Below are positions 1 to 6,748 of a stretch of DNA of 8,774 bases, in pieces. Position numbers and translations under genes: made by a program. The stretch comes from Gemmatimonadaceae bacterium (GTDB lineage: Bacteria; Gemmatimonadota; Gemmatimonadetes; Gemmatimonadales; Gemmatimonadaceae), in assembly GCA_025451425.1 (NCBI GenBank), contig JANWKK010000074.1:1-8774 (forward strand). Direction: 5' to 3'. The notes under the pieces are model-generated. The model saw nothing but the letters and a program-made list of their open reading frames with translations. It made no database searches and had not been told where the DNA came from. Every line of letters begins with the position of its first letter. Positions within the stretch are counted from its first letter, which is position 1.

Positions 1-2385
1 AAAGCGATCCGTTGGATATGCACCCGTTAGGCGCGCCGTGACGTCGATCTGCGGCCCGATGACATAGGTGTACGGACTCAGATTCCAGCTGCGTCGCAGA
101 TCGAAGCGCGCGATGCCATCGAGGAACGCGGCGTCCATTCCGACACCCATCCACGGACGCGACGCGCCCGGCAGGTACGGATTGTCGATTCGCGCCCACG
201 CGTTCACATGGCTCAGCGTCGGCCGGATCGGTCCCGCCGTGCCGCCGATGCCGAGATCGTACTTATCGACCATCGCGAGGTAGCTCGCCCGTGCGCGCAC
301 GCCGAAAGTCACCGCTTGGCCGTGACAATCGAGCGTTGAACAGGCTCCGCGCGAAAGCGGTTCCGAGTACCAGAGCTCCGGCATCAGCGCGACCAGCGAG
401 TGATCGCGATCATTCTGCTGAAGGAACGGCCAATCGAATACATAGCGCGGATTCCGGATTCCCAGAACGCCACGTGACTCGACGTCGTCGCGTCGATCCC
501 AATCCCACGTGAAGTGGTAGGGATCGAGTCGCACCTCCTCGGGCTTCGCCGGCGTGATGATCTCCAGCGTCTGGCGATCCTTGAGGGCGTCGCCGCGCAC
601 GAGGGTCCAGGTCGATCCTACGCGCGCGCCGACGAGCATCGGATGCCGATACTCGCCGCGCTTCACGAGCTCGACGCGCGTGACCCATTGCCCATCCGAG
701 CGCTGCGTCGACTTGATGTCGTGCACCGCGTAATCCAGGAGTCCCGTTTGATACACCCACTCATTGAAGAACCAGCCGAGATCATGCGCGTATCGACGCT
801 CCGCCGATGTACGCATCGCCGGTTCGTCGACGTGCTTCAACGCCCACCGGTTGAAGTAGTCGTGGAAGAAATCGCGGAAGGTGCTGTCGCCGAGGACGTC
901 GCGGAGATGCGAATACATCAATTCTCCGCGACTGTAGATCATCACGTTATAAACTCCAAAATCGCGGAAGTCCGCGGCGTTCGTGCCGATCGGCTCCGCG
1001 CGTCCATCCAGCTCGAGTTGAATGAGATCGAGATTGGCTGACTGGGACGGCGGGATCGTTTTGGCATTGACGCGATATCCCTCCGGAATGCGCGGCGGTG
1101 GCAATGCCTGAGTAGCCAGTTCTTGCGGCGTCAGCTTCTGCGCCCACGATGTCTGGTAGGAAGTCAATCCTTCGTCCATCCACCCCGAGCGCCACTCGTT
1201 GTTGCCGAGGATGCCGTAGGTGAAGTTGTGTCCCGCCTCGTGGAGAATCAGCCCTTGGCTCGCGCCGCCATCCATGATCATCATGGGAAACTCGGTGCCG
1301 CCGCCCTCGAGACGATGTACGTTCGAGAATTGCGGATACGCATACGGCCCCCAGATCGACTCGAGCCATTTGAACGCGGTAATCGTGCGATTGAGCGCGC
1401 GGCCTCCGCCCCACGTCGTGTCATCTCCCGGCTTGTACAACACGTGAATCGAGACAGTATCCCACGTCTTGTAATGCGTAGACGGTAATTGCCTGACGTA
1501 AATGCCACCCTCGTATCTGTAGTCCGGCGACACGGACCACGCGAAATGGTGTACATTTTCGGCGAGAAAGCGAACCGTCCGATAGCCGCTGGGCACCTCC
1601 ACGTTAGGCGCCGGAACGCTATCGTACGCGTTTTGTGCGAGACGCACCTCCCCGCCACGCTTCGCCCGCTCCCAGCCAGGATCGCCCGAGACCGGTACTC
1701 CGGTCGCGACGACGATCTGATCTTGCGGAAGAACCATGGTCACGTCGTAGGTGCCATACTCGCCGTACAGCTCACCAGACGGCACGAATGGGTTCGGCTC
1801 CCACCCGGCGCGATCGTAGACGGCGACTTTCGGATACCACTGCGCGAAGTCCCACGTACGCCCGCGCCGTCCTTGTCGACGCAGCACGGTTGACGGGCGC
1901 GCGTCCCACTCGAGCTCAACGCGAATTGAATCGTGTGGCGGCAGCGGACGTGGCAAACGAAAGTGAACGACCGTGCTGTCTGGTGATCCCGGATAGTCAA
2001 TGAACACGGGTGCGCCATCGACGGTCGGTGGCGACGTGAAGCGCTCGTAGCCATAGTCCGGATCGCGCAGATTCTGAAATCGCACGCGGCCTTCACGCTC
2101 ATCGACCTGACTCCACTTCGAGCCTGGCCGAAAGGCGTTCAAGTACTGATGGAAGTACATCTCGTGCAGTGTGTCCGGCGAGTTGTTCACGTACACCAGC
2201 TCGCCACGGGAATGAAGACGCGTCGCTGCCTCGTCGAGGCGTGCTGCGATCCGATAATGCACACGCTGCTGCCAGTAACCGATCGTGTCTCCGCTCGGCG
2301 GCGAAGACTCGGCGGGCTTCTTGACGGCGCCCGGCTGCTGATAGGCGGACTGCAGCAGGAGCGCGGCGAAGAATGGAGCGAGCAT
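1..2385 (-). CDS. Secreted M1-family zinc metallopeptidase (C-terminal end outside window)
   Basis: The frame is open from the ATG at 2385 to the window edge (795 codons, no stop), so the C-terminus is missing. Residues 1-14 are a short hydrophobic leader (FFAALLLQSA), a probable signal peptide although it has no basic residue before the hydrophobic core. Residues about 20-270 fit the M1 N-terminal beta domain. The catalytic domain carries GGGTEFP (361-367, Glu365 matching the exopeptidase-motif Glu), HEAGH (382-386) and Glu405 exactly 18 residues further on, giving zinc ligands His382, His386, Glu405 and base Glu383. Tyr484 in YSRGE is the likely transition-state tyrosine. Family role: removal of N-terminal residues from peptides, here extracytoplasmic. 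From about residue 630 the sequence is rich in short beta-like, aromatic stretches unlike the usual M1 helical C-domain. No Shine-Dalgarno is visible before the ATG. A GTG at 2427 is an alternative start but would bury the leader. Family assignment is sure; substrate is unknown. Confidence 0.93.
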   Translation of the reverse strand, partial: MLAPFFAALLLQSAYQQPGAVKKPAESSPPSGDTIGYWQQRVHYRIAARLDEAATRLHSRGELVYVNNSPDTLHEMYFHQYLNAFRPGSKWSQVDEREGRVRFQNLRDPDYGYERFTSPPTVDGAPVFIDYPGSPDSTVVHFRLPRPLPPHDSIRVELEWDARPSTVLRRQGRRGRTWDFAQWYPKVAVYDRAGWEPNPFVPSGELYGEYGTYDVTMVLPQDQIVVATGVPVSGDPGWERAKRGGEVRLAQNAYDSVPAPNVEVPSGYRTVRFLAENVHHFAWSVSPDYRYEGGIYVRQLPSTHYKTWDTVSIHVLYKPGDDTTWGGGRALNRTITAFKWLESIWGPYAYPQFSNVHRLEGGGTEFPMMIMDGGASQGLILHEAGHNFTYGILGNNEWRSGWMDEGLTSYQTSWAQKLTPQELATQALPPPRIPEGYRVNAKTIPPSQSANLDLIQLELDGRAEPIGTNAADFRDFGVYNVMIYSRGELMYSHLRDVLGDSTFRDFFHDYFNRWALKHVDEPAMRTSAERRYAHDLGWFFNEWVYQTGLLDYAVHDIKSTQRSDGQWVTRVELVKRGEYRHPMLVGARVGSTWTLVRGDALKDRQTLEIITPAKPEEVRLDPYHFTWDWDRRDDVESRGVLGIRNPRYVFDWPFLQQNDRDHSLVALMPELWYSEPLSRGACSTLDCHGQAVTFGVRARASYLAMVDKYDLGIGGTAGPIRPTLSHVNAWARIDNPYLPGASRPWMGVGMDAAFLDGIARFDLRRSWNLSPYTYVIGPQIDVTARLTGAYPTDRF

Positions 2386-2409
2386 TGAGGAAGGATTAAG
2401 GTTCGGTGA

Positions 2410-2450
2410 ATTGTAGCCAGAGTGCACTGATCAGTGTACCGAGGACCTCG
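2410..2450 (-). promoter_or_regulatory. Candidate promoter with two adjacent palindromes upstream of the M1 peptidase gene
   Basis: GTGCACTGATCAGTGTAC at 2422-2439 is an 18-bp inverted repeat with a single mismatch. It is followed without a gap by CGAGGACCTCG (2440-2450), a 5-bp inverted repeat around one base. On the minus strand a TACAAT box (complement of 2410-2415) lies 6 bases downstream of the larger palindrome and about 25 bases before the ATG. No good -35 hexamer is seen; the palindrome covers that position. The arrangement fits an operator for a dimeric regulator overlapping a promoter, but this is inferred from symmetry and spacing alone. Confidence 0.35.
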
Positions 2451-2500
2451 CATGCTCCTTGCGCGCAGTATTCCCGTGTGCGAACCATCACACACACTGC

Positions 2501-2542
2501 CCACTAGTCACTAGCAACGAGCCACTGGCAACTAGACACCGG
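2501..2542. repeat. Six-unit degenerate 7-bp tandem array
   Basis: Six consecutive 7-base units in exact register: ccactag (2501), tcactag (2508), caacgag (2515), ccactgg (2522), caactag (2529) and acaccgg (2536). A further related unit, cacactg (2493-2499), lies one base out of phase. Read on the minus strand the units become TAGTTGC, CAGTGGC, TAGTGAC and similar, matching the YAGNNGC theme of the other intergenic repeats here. Unlike those, no complementary arm is found nearby, so this is a tandem array and not a hairpin. The array runs into the GTG start at 2542 and supplies the in-frame TAG (2533-2535) that limits that gene. Confidence 0.7.
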
Positions 2543-3603
2543 TGTTCTCCACCTGTCTTTTCTGCAACGGCCATCTCGGCGCGAATGAGTCAATCGAGTC
2601 GTTCCCGGTCGGACGCCGCATCGCCTTCGACGCCAAGAAGGGACGACTCTGGGTAGTGTGCGCGCGATGCGCACGTTGGAATCTCTCACCGTTAGACGAG
2701 CGTTCGGACGCGATCGATCAATGTGAGCGCGCCTATCGTTCGACAACGCTGAGAGTCTCGACGGATAATGTCGGACTCGCTCGGCTCGGCGAAGGGCTCG
2801 AGCTTGTTCGGATCGGCGCGCCGCTTCGGCCCGAGTTCGCGGCATGGCGGTACGGATCGCGCTTCAACCGACGTCGCCGACGCGTACAGTTCGCCGCCGC
2901 TGGCGGTGTAACCGCGGCTGCCGCGCTGAGCGTGGCGGTCGCGCCGATGCTCGCTCCCTATCTCCTCACGGGAACGATCTCGATCATCGCGATTCCTGGA
3001 CTCACGACGATCATGGGCGCGATCCCGATGGCAGGCTTGGTTGCGGCCCGAGACTATTGGCGTGAGGATCGAATCGTCGCGCGAATTCCCGCTCCGGCGA
3101 GCGAGACGTCGGCGCACGCGCCCGCCTTTGCGTTCGGGCGCGAACAGCCGCTCGTTGTGCGCGCGAACAAGATCGGAAGCTCGACGCTCGAGCTGCAGTC
3201 CGACGGCTCGGCGATGCTACACGTCGTACATGATGGCGGTGTGGCGCGGTATCAAGGCACAGCCGCCTTGCAGACGGCGAGCGTTCTGATTGCAAGCTCG
3301 AATCGCCTCGGCGCCTCGGATGGCCAGGTACGCACCGCTGTGTCGCATATCGAACGGTTTGGCGACGCCGCCGGGTATCTCGCGTCCGTCTCCCACTTCG
3401 GTGCGACGCGCGGCCGAGTTATGTCGATGCTAAACTTCTATCGGCAGCTCGGCGCGTTGCGACTGGACCCGGCCGAACGGCTCGCGCTCGAGATGGCGAT
3501 GCACGAGGAGACGGAGCGTCGCGCGCTGGAGGGCGAGCTTGCGCTCCTCACGGCTGCGTGGAAGGAAGCCGAGGAGATCGCGGCGATCGCGGACGAGCTG
3601 TAG
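2542..3603 (+). CDS. Unknown zinc-ribbon membrane protein
   Basis: A 353-residue protein starting with GTG; an in-frame TAG nine bases upstream makes this the first possible start, and no Shine-Dalgarno is visible. Cys5-x2-Cys8 and Cys40-x2-Cys43 form a CxxC/CxxC zinc-ribbon signature close to the N-terminus, which also argues for this start. A basic stretch (RFNRRRRR, 107-114) precedes two hydrophobic segments at about 116-142 and 144-168, consistent with a helical hairpin in the inner membrane and cytoplasmic termini. Residues 200-290 look soluble and mixed alpha/beta. Residues about 305-353 are acidic and Ala/Glu/Leu-rich, probably a long helix. I do not recognise the family. The gene is divergent from the M1 peptidase and convergent with the S9 peptidase, so it appears monocistronic. 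That it is a real gene is supported by length, codon pattern and conserved-looking motifs; its function is not known. Confidence 0.85.
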   Translation: MFSTCLFCNGHLGANESIESFPVGRRIAFDAKKGRLWVVCARCARWNLSPLDERSDAIDQCERAYRSTTLRVSTDNVGLARLGEGLELVRIGAPLRPEFAAWRYGSRFNRRRRRVQFAAAGGVTAAAALSVAVAPMLAPYLLTGTISIIAIPGLTTIMGAIPMAGLVAARDYWREDRIVARIPAPASETSAHAPAFAFGREQPLVVRANKIGSSTLELQSDGSAMLHVVHDGGVARYQGTAALQTASVLIASSNRLGASDGQVRTAVSHIERFGDAAGYLASVSHFGATRGRVMSMLNFYRQLGALRLDPAERLALEMAMHEETERRALEGELALLTAAWKEAEEIAAIADEL

Positions 3604-3646
3604 TGGAGCGCGGGGTGCGGGAGCTATAGAGCGTGGATGATAGAGA

Positions 3647-3716
3647 GGCGCGTCGAAAATGGCGCGGCGAGAACGGCGCGTCGAATACGGCGCGTCGAAT
3701 ACGGCCCGACGGAAAA
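3647..3716 (+). repeat. 14-bp tandem repeats, left arm
   Basis: Units start at 3647, 3661, 3675 and 3689, each 14 bases, with a degenerate fifth at 3703. The unit is GGCGCGTCGAATAC; copies three and four are identical, the first ends AAAT, and the second has one change inside the GGCGCGTCGA core. The core keeps 10 of 14 bases best, the last four vary. Fourteen is twice seven, matching the 7-base period elsewhere in the intergenic DNA. Confidence 0.9.
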
Positions 3717-3721
3717 TGAAG

Positions 3722-3749
3722 CGGGCGCGACGCCGAAGGCGCGCGCCCG
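3722..3749. terminator. GC-rich stem-loop between convergent genes, possible bidirectional terminator
   Basis: CGGGCGCG (3722-3729) pairs with CGCGCCCG (3742-3749), and inside it CGCC pairs with GGCG around a GAA loop; only A3730 is unpaired, giving a 12-bp stem. On the plus strand it is followed by atttcctta, on the minus strand by cttcattttcc, so both directions have a modest T-rich tail. It lies in the centre of the large inverted repeat and could stop transcription of both the zinc-ribbon gene and the S9 peptidase gene. The T tracts are interrupted, so efficiency is uncertain. Confidence 0.55.
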
Positions 3750-3782
3750 ATTTCCTTATATGGCGCAGTTCTATCGCCCTTC

Positions 3783-3834
3783 TCGACGCGCCTCTCTCGA
3801 CGCGCCGTTTTCGACGCGCCCTATTCGACGCGCC
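3783..3834 (-). repeat. 14-bp tandem repeats, right arm (inverted)
   Basis: The core TCGACGCGCC, exact complement of the left-arm core, recurs at 3783, 3797, 3811 and 3825, again at intervals of 14 bases with all four cores identical. The four bases between cores vary (TCTC, GTTT, CTAT). The same unit and period in opposite orientation means the arms either arose by inverted duplication of one array or are kept complementary. Confidence 0.9.
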
Positions 3835-3840
3835 TCTCTG

Positions 3841-3875
3841 GCTCTTACTCTCTACTCACTGCCCTCTACCCCTCA
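3841..3875. repeat. Degenerate 7-bp units leading into the S9 stop codon
   Basis: Five consecutive pyrimidine-rich 7-base units: gctctta (3841), ctctcta (3848), ctcactg (3855), ccctcta (3862) and cccctca (3869). The last contains the complement of the S9 stop codon. Read on the minus strand they give TAAGAGC, TAGAGAG, CAGTGAG and TAGAGGG, the YAG-type theme of the other loci. The region 3604-3646 on the far side is purine-rich and partly complementary to this stretch. Confidence 0.6.
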
Positions 3876-6563
3876 CGGCACAACAGCAATCTTCTTATCC
3901 GTCTTGCCCGTCGGCTTCACATACAGATCGAGCCACGCCGTGAAGCGCGCCCACTGGTCGAGGATCGTCTCCTTCGTGACCTGGCCGTGGTCCTCGTAGG
4001 GGTAGATGTACAACGCCGCAGTCTTGCCCATGCCTTGGAGCGCGTGCAACAAGCGCAGGGAGTTCGTCGGATCGGTGCCGACGTTCTGATCCTCGGCGCC
4101 AAGATACATCAGAAGGTTGCCCGTCAAATGATCAGCGTACAGGAAGGGCGACATCGCCAGATAAGTATCACGCGCCTCCCACAGATCGCGCCGCTCGCTC
4201 TGGAAATTATTTGGCGTGAGCGTGCGGTTGTACGCGCCGTCGCCGGCAATGCCCGCTTTGAAGAACGGCGTGTGCACCAACGCGTTGACGGTGCTGAACG
4301 CACCGTAGCTATGACCGCCGATGCCTAACCGCGACCGGTCGATGTACCCAAGCCGATCCAGCTCGTCGATGACCGCGGAGAGATTGTTGCGGAGGTCGTT
4401 CACGTAATTGTCGTTCATTCGCCCAGCCGGACCGACGACAGGTGCATCAGGCTGCACCACCGCATAGCCCTGGGTGATGAGCAACTCCTTGTTGTTAGGC
4501 GTCGACGCATGGAACTGGTTGCGATTGTCCATTCGCTTCGTTCGATCGTAGCCAGCCTGGTCGGTGTACTCGTACGGATAGAACCAGAAGAAGGCGGGAA
4601 GACGCGTGCCTTCCTTGTAATCGCGCGGCAGCGTGACGTCGACGAAGAAATGGTAGCCATCCGCGCGTGTCACGAGCACGCGCTTGCGGATCGCCTGGCT
4701 GATCTCCGGCGCATAATCCTTGTTGTGCGTCAACTGCGTGAGCTGGCCACTCTTCATGTCGCGCACATATGAATCGGGCACCATCGTCGGCGACTCGCGC
4801 ACGACGATCGCGCGCGTGAAGTCGTCGTCAAGCGGCGCGGAGACGTGCTCGAAGACATCCGCCGAGCTCGAGAAAACGCGCTCTTTGCTTCCGGTTTTGA
4901 TTTCGACACGGTCGACGAACGGCCGCGGTGCGCTGTCAGACCACGTGTGGTAATACTGCGTGCCGGTGAAGTACGCGTACTTGCCGTCGCTGGAGAGCAG
5001 CGCGACTTCGTTGACGCTGCGACCAGGGCGCGACATCAGCGTACCTGGATTCTGATAGAACGTCAGTGAGTCCGCGCCGGCCCCGCCACGCCCCGCACCG
5101 CCGCCGCCGAAGCGGCCGCCGCCTAACGTGCCGAGCGTGAGATTCACTCCGCGAATTCGCGCCAACGGATAGTGCTTCGTCGGCTCGCTCAGATATGTCG
5201 CGTACACCTGGCTTGTGCCGTTCGCATTCTCGGCGGCGAATACGAGCTCGCCATCCTCCGCCCACAGTAAGTCGCCGATGCGATTGTTACTCTGGAAGAT
5301 TTGCTTTGCGCTAGCCGCGGTGAACGGCGCCTCCCACACGTACAGATGATCGCGACGAGCCGCGCCGCCGCGTCCGCGGCCGGCTTGTGCCTCATCTCCC
5401 ACAGCGCTATCCGTCTGCGCGCCGCGTGCTGGCGCCGCCTCGAGCTGCAGGTAATAGAGGCCTTTGCCGTTAGGCAACCAGCCGAAGCTGCGCTTCGCCG
5501 TGTCCGTCTGGGCAGGCGCGGCGCTCGGATCATCGCCGAGCGCGTTGTCGCCGTTGCGCAGCGGGCGCTTGGCCAACTCGGCGACTGCCTTGCCGTTCGC
5601 GTCCCAGATCTCTTCGACCGTTCCGAAGTTCTGATACTCGACGAGGTACGAGAAGGGCTTCTGCATCGAGGTGACGCGGAAGTACGCCCCATCGGGCGAC
5701 GGATCGACCGCCGTGATCATCGCGGGTGAGCCGATCTTCTTCGCGACACCAGTCTTCGCGTCGATCAATGCGAGCTGACCAGTCGCGTAGTACTCGAGTT
5801 GCGCCTGCTCGTGTGGATCATGGAGCAGTGCATATTCGCGATACGTGCGGGTTTTGTTTTTCGCCTCGCCGACCATTCGCACCTGCGGGCCGGTCTCGAT
5901 TGCCGGATGCTGCGGCTCAGCGCCGCGTCCGTCGGGAACGAGAACGGCGACGAGGGACTTTCCGCCGTTCGTCCACTCCACGCTCGTTACCAGCGTCGCG
6001 AGCAACGGCGTCTTCGTGATCTTGCGCGATTTGCCGGTCGCGAGATCAGCGACGTAGATGTGCGTGGCGTCGTCGAAATTTGCGAGGTAGGCGAGCTCGC
6101 TCCCGTCAGGAGACCACTTCGGACTGCTGACCGTAGCGCCCTTTGGCGTTTCGATGGCGCGCGTCTGCCCGGTCAAGCCGTCGATCAGTTCCAGACCGGC
6201 CGCGCCGCGCGTGGTGAGAATGCGCGCTCGGTTCGCTTTGTAGTCGACCTGGAGTCCGGCGAGATAGTAGTGCGCCTTGCCGAATTGCTGTACGCTCGGC
6301 ATGCCCTCGGTCTCCAGCTTCAGGAAGTGCTTGTGATCGGGACTCTGATTCGTGAAGCTGACGTTCTGCTGCCAAGGCGCCGTGACGATTTTCTCGATCG
6401 CGACGGGTGGCTTGATGAACGTCTCCTTGGCGAGGATTTCCTTGAGAGCGCCCTGCTGCGCAACGTCTTGCGCGAAGAGGGCGACAGGCGCCGCCAGGGT
6501 GGCGACGAGAACAGCCGCGGCAACGGGCCAGCGACCGATCAGCTGGGGCCGACGGGTAGGCAT
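3873..6563 (-). CDS. Secreted S9-family serine peptidase, glutamyl-endopeptidase-like
   Basis: An 896-residue protein. Residues 1-31 form a clear signal peptide (TRRPQLIGR basic region, then AAAVLVATLAAPVALFA, cleavage before QD). Residues about 60-620 have beta-propeller features such as WSPDGSELAYLA (149-160) and VDPSPDGAYF (286-295). The C-terminal alpha/beta-hydrolase domain (about 630-883) carries GGHSYGA with nucleophile Ser752, Asp825 in AEDQN and His859 in YEDHG. GAYNRTLTP (776-784) and the MSPF segment (804-807) are the pattern I associate with the glutamyl endopeptidase branch (S9D) more than with classical prolyl oligopeptidase. Family role: cleavage of peptides entering the propeller, here in the periplasm or outside. 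GGAG (complement of 6571-6574) lies 7 bases before the ATG, a good ribosome site. Glycine-rich insertions at about 395-400 and 478-497 interrupt the propeller. The gene lies downstream of atpH in the same direction but behind a large hairpin and with its own leader, so it is probably a separate unit. Confidence 0.93.
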   Translation of the reverse strand: MPTRRPQLIGRWPVAAAVLVATLAAPVALFAQDVAQQGALKEILAKETFIKPPVAIEKIVTAPWQQNVSFTNQSPDHKHFLKLETEGMPSVQQFGKAHYYLAGLQVDYKANRARILTTRGAAGLELIDGLTGQTRAIETPKGATVSSPKWSPDGSELAYLANFDDATHIYVADLATGKSRKITKTPLLATLVTSVEWTNGGKSLVAVLVPDGRGAEPQHPAIETGPQVRMVGEAKNKTRTYREYALLHDPHEQAQLEYYATGQLALIDAKTGVAKKIGSPAMITAVDPSPDGAYFRVTSMQKPFSYLVEYQNFGTVEEIWDANGKAVAELAKRPLRNGDNALGDDPSAAPAQTDTAKRSFGWLPNGKGLYYLQLEAAPARGAQTDSAVGDEAQAGRGRGGAARRDHLYVWEAPFTAASAKQIFQSNNRIGDLLWAEDGELVFAAENANGTSQVYATYLSEPTKHYPLARIRGVNLTLGTLGGGRFGGGGAGRGGAGADSLTFYQNPGTLMSRPGRSVNEVALLSSDGKYAYFTGTQYYHTWSDSAPRPFVDRVEIKTGSKERVFSSSADVFEHVSAPLDDDFTRAIVVRESPTMVPDSYVRDMKSGQLTQLTHNKDYAPEISQAIRKRVLVTRADGYHFFVDVTLPRDYKEGTRLPAFFWFYPYEYTDQAGYDRTKRMDNRNQFHASTPNNKELLITQGYAVVQPDAPVVGPAGRMNDNYVNDLRNNLSAVIDELDRLGYIDRSRLGIGGHSYGAFSTVNALVHTPFFKAGIAGDGAYNRTLTPNNFQSERRDLWEARDTYLAMSPFLYADHLTGNLLMYLGAEDQNVGTDPTNSLRLLHALQGMGKTAALYIYPYEDHGQVTKETILDQWARFTAWLDLYVKPTGKTDKKIAVVP

Positions 6564-6650
6564 CCTTGAACTCCGGTGTGGGCGTGGCGATGGGGAAAGT
6601 GCGGACGGAGCACTGCCCCGAGCAAGTACGCCCTCGGGAGGCGACCCGTT

Positions 6651-6743
6651 GAGGTGGTTGGAGGGGCGAGGGGCTAGAGAATAGGAGCTAGGGCGCTGAC
6701 CCTTAGCCCCTCTTCTCTAACCCCTGGCCCCTCAACCAACCTC
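6651..6743. repeat. 93-nt inverted repeat of 7-bp units just after the atpH stop
   Basis: Arm 6651-6693 pairs with arm 6700-6743 across a 6-base loop (6694-6699). There are four mismatches (6668/6726, 6674/6720, 6682/6712, 6686/6708) and three single-base bulges (6660, 6703, 6739). Both arms have a 7-base period: left units include GAGGGGC (6661), the same again (6668), TAGAGAA (6675) and TAGGAGC (6682); right units include TTAGCCC (6703), CTAACCC (6717) and CTGGCCC (6724). It begins 5 bases after the atpH stop codon. No T tract follows on the minus strand, so it is not a classical intrinsic terminator. It may protect the 3' end of the atp message or mark a processing site. Confidence 0.88.
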
Positions 6744-6748
6744 CCACG

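Larger units (their letters stand above)
3643..3838. repeat. Long imperfect inverted repeat filling a convergent intergenic region
   Basis: Bases 3643-3698 pair with 3783-3838 in a fixed register (positions sum to 7481), with about 48 of 56 positions complementary. Both arms consist of 14-bp tandem units annotated separately. The central part, 3699-3782, contains its own GC-rich hairpin. Together with the less complementary flanks, repeat-like DNA covers nearly everything between the stop codon of the zinc-ribbon gene (3601-3603) and that of the S9 gene (3873-3875). A transcript from either side would fold into a very long stem. Likely roles are blocking read-through between convergent genes or mRNA 3'-end protection; neither is shown. 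Confidence 0.85.

Noticed and set aside
2386..2427. Upstream GTG start (2427) for the M1 peptidase
   Set aside because: It has no ribosome site, lies within the palindrome, and would put 14 polar residues before the hydrophobic leader.
2401..2542. Inverted partner for the heptad array before the zinc-ribbon gene
   Set aside because: Only scattered matches (such as gccagagtg at 2416-2424) were found upstream, too weak to claim a hairpin.
3647..3834. CRISPR-like array of short repeats
   Set aside because: The units are 14 bases with at most a four-base variable part, there are no unique spacers of 25-40 bases, the second half is inverted, and no cas genes are present.
1..6563. A proteolytic system made of the M1, zinc-ribbon and S9 genes
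   Set aside because: The three genes are divergent or convergent with respect to one another, with separate regulatory regions; closeness alone does not support a joint function.
5799..6569. Long plus-strand reading frame of 256 codons opposite the S9 gene
   Set aside because: It lies wholly antisense to the clearly coding S9 frame, has Arg/Leu/Asp-rich composition typical of a GC-rich shadow frame, and shows no domain.
6617..6638. Stem CCCGAG/CTCGGG with a 10-base loop in the S9 leader
   Set aside because: Six pairs with a long loop are expected by chance in DNA this rich in GC, and no attenuator features go with it.
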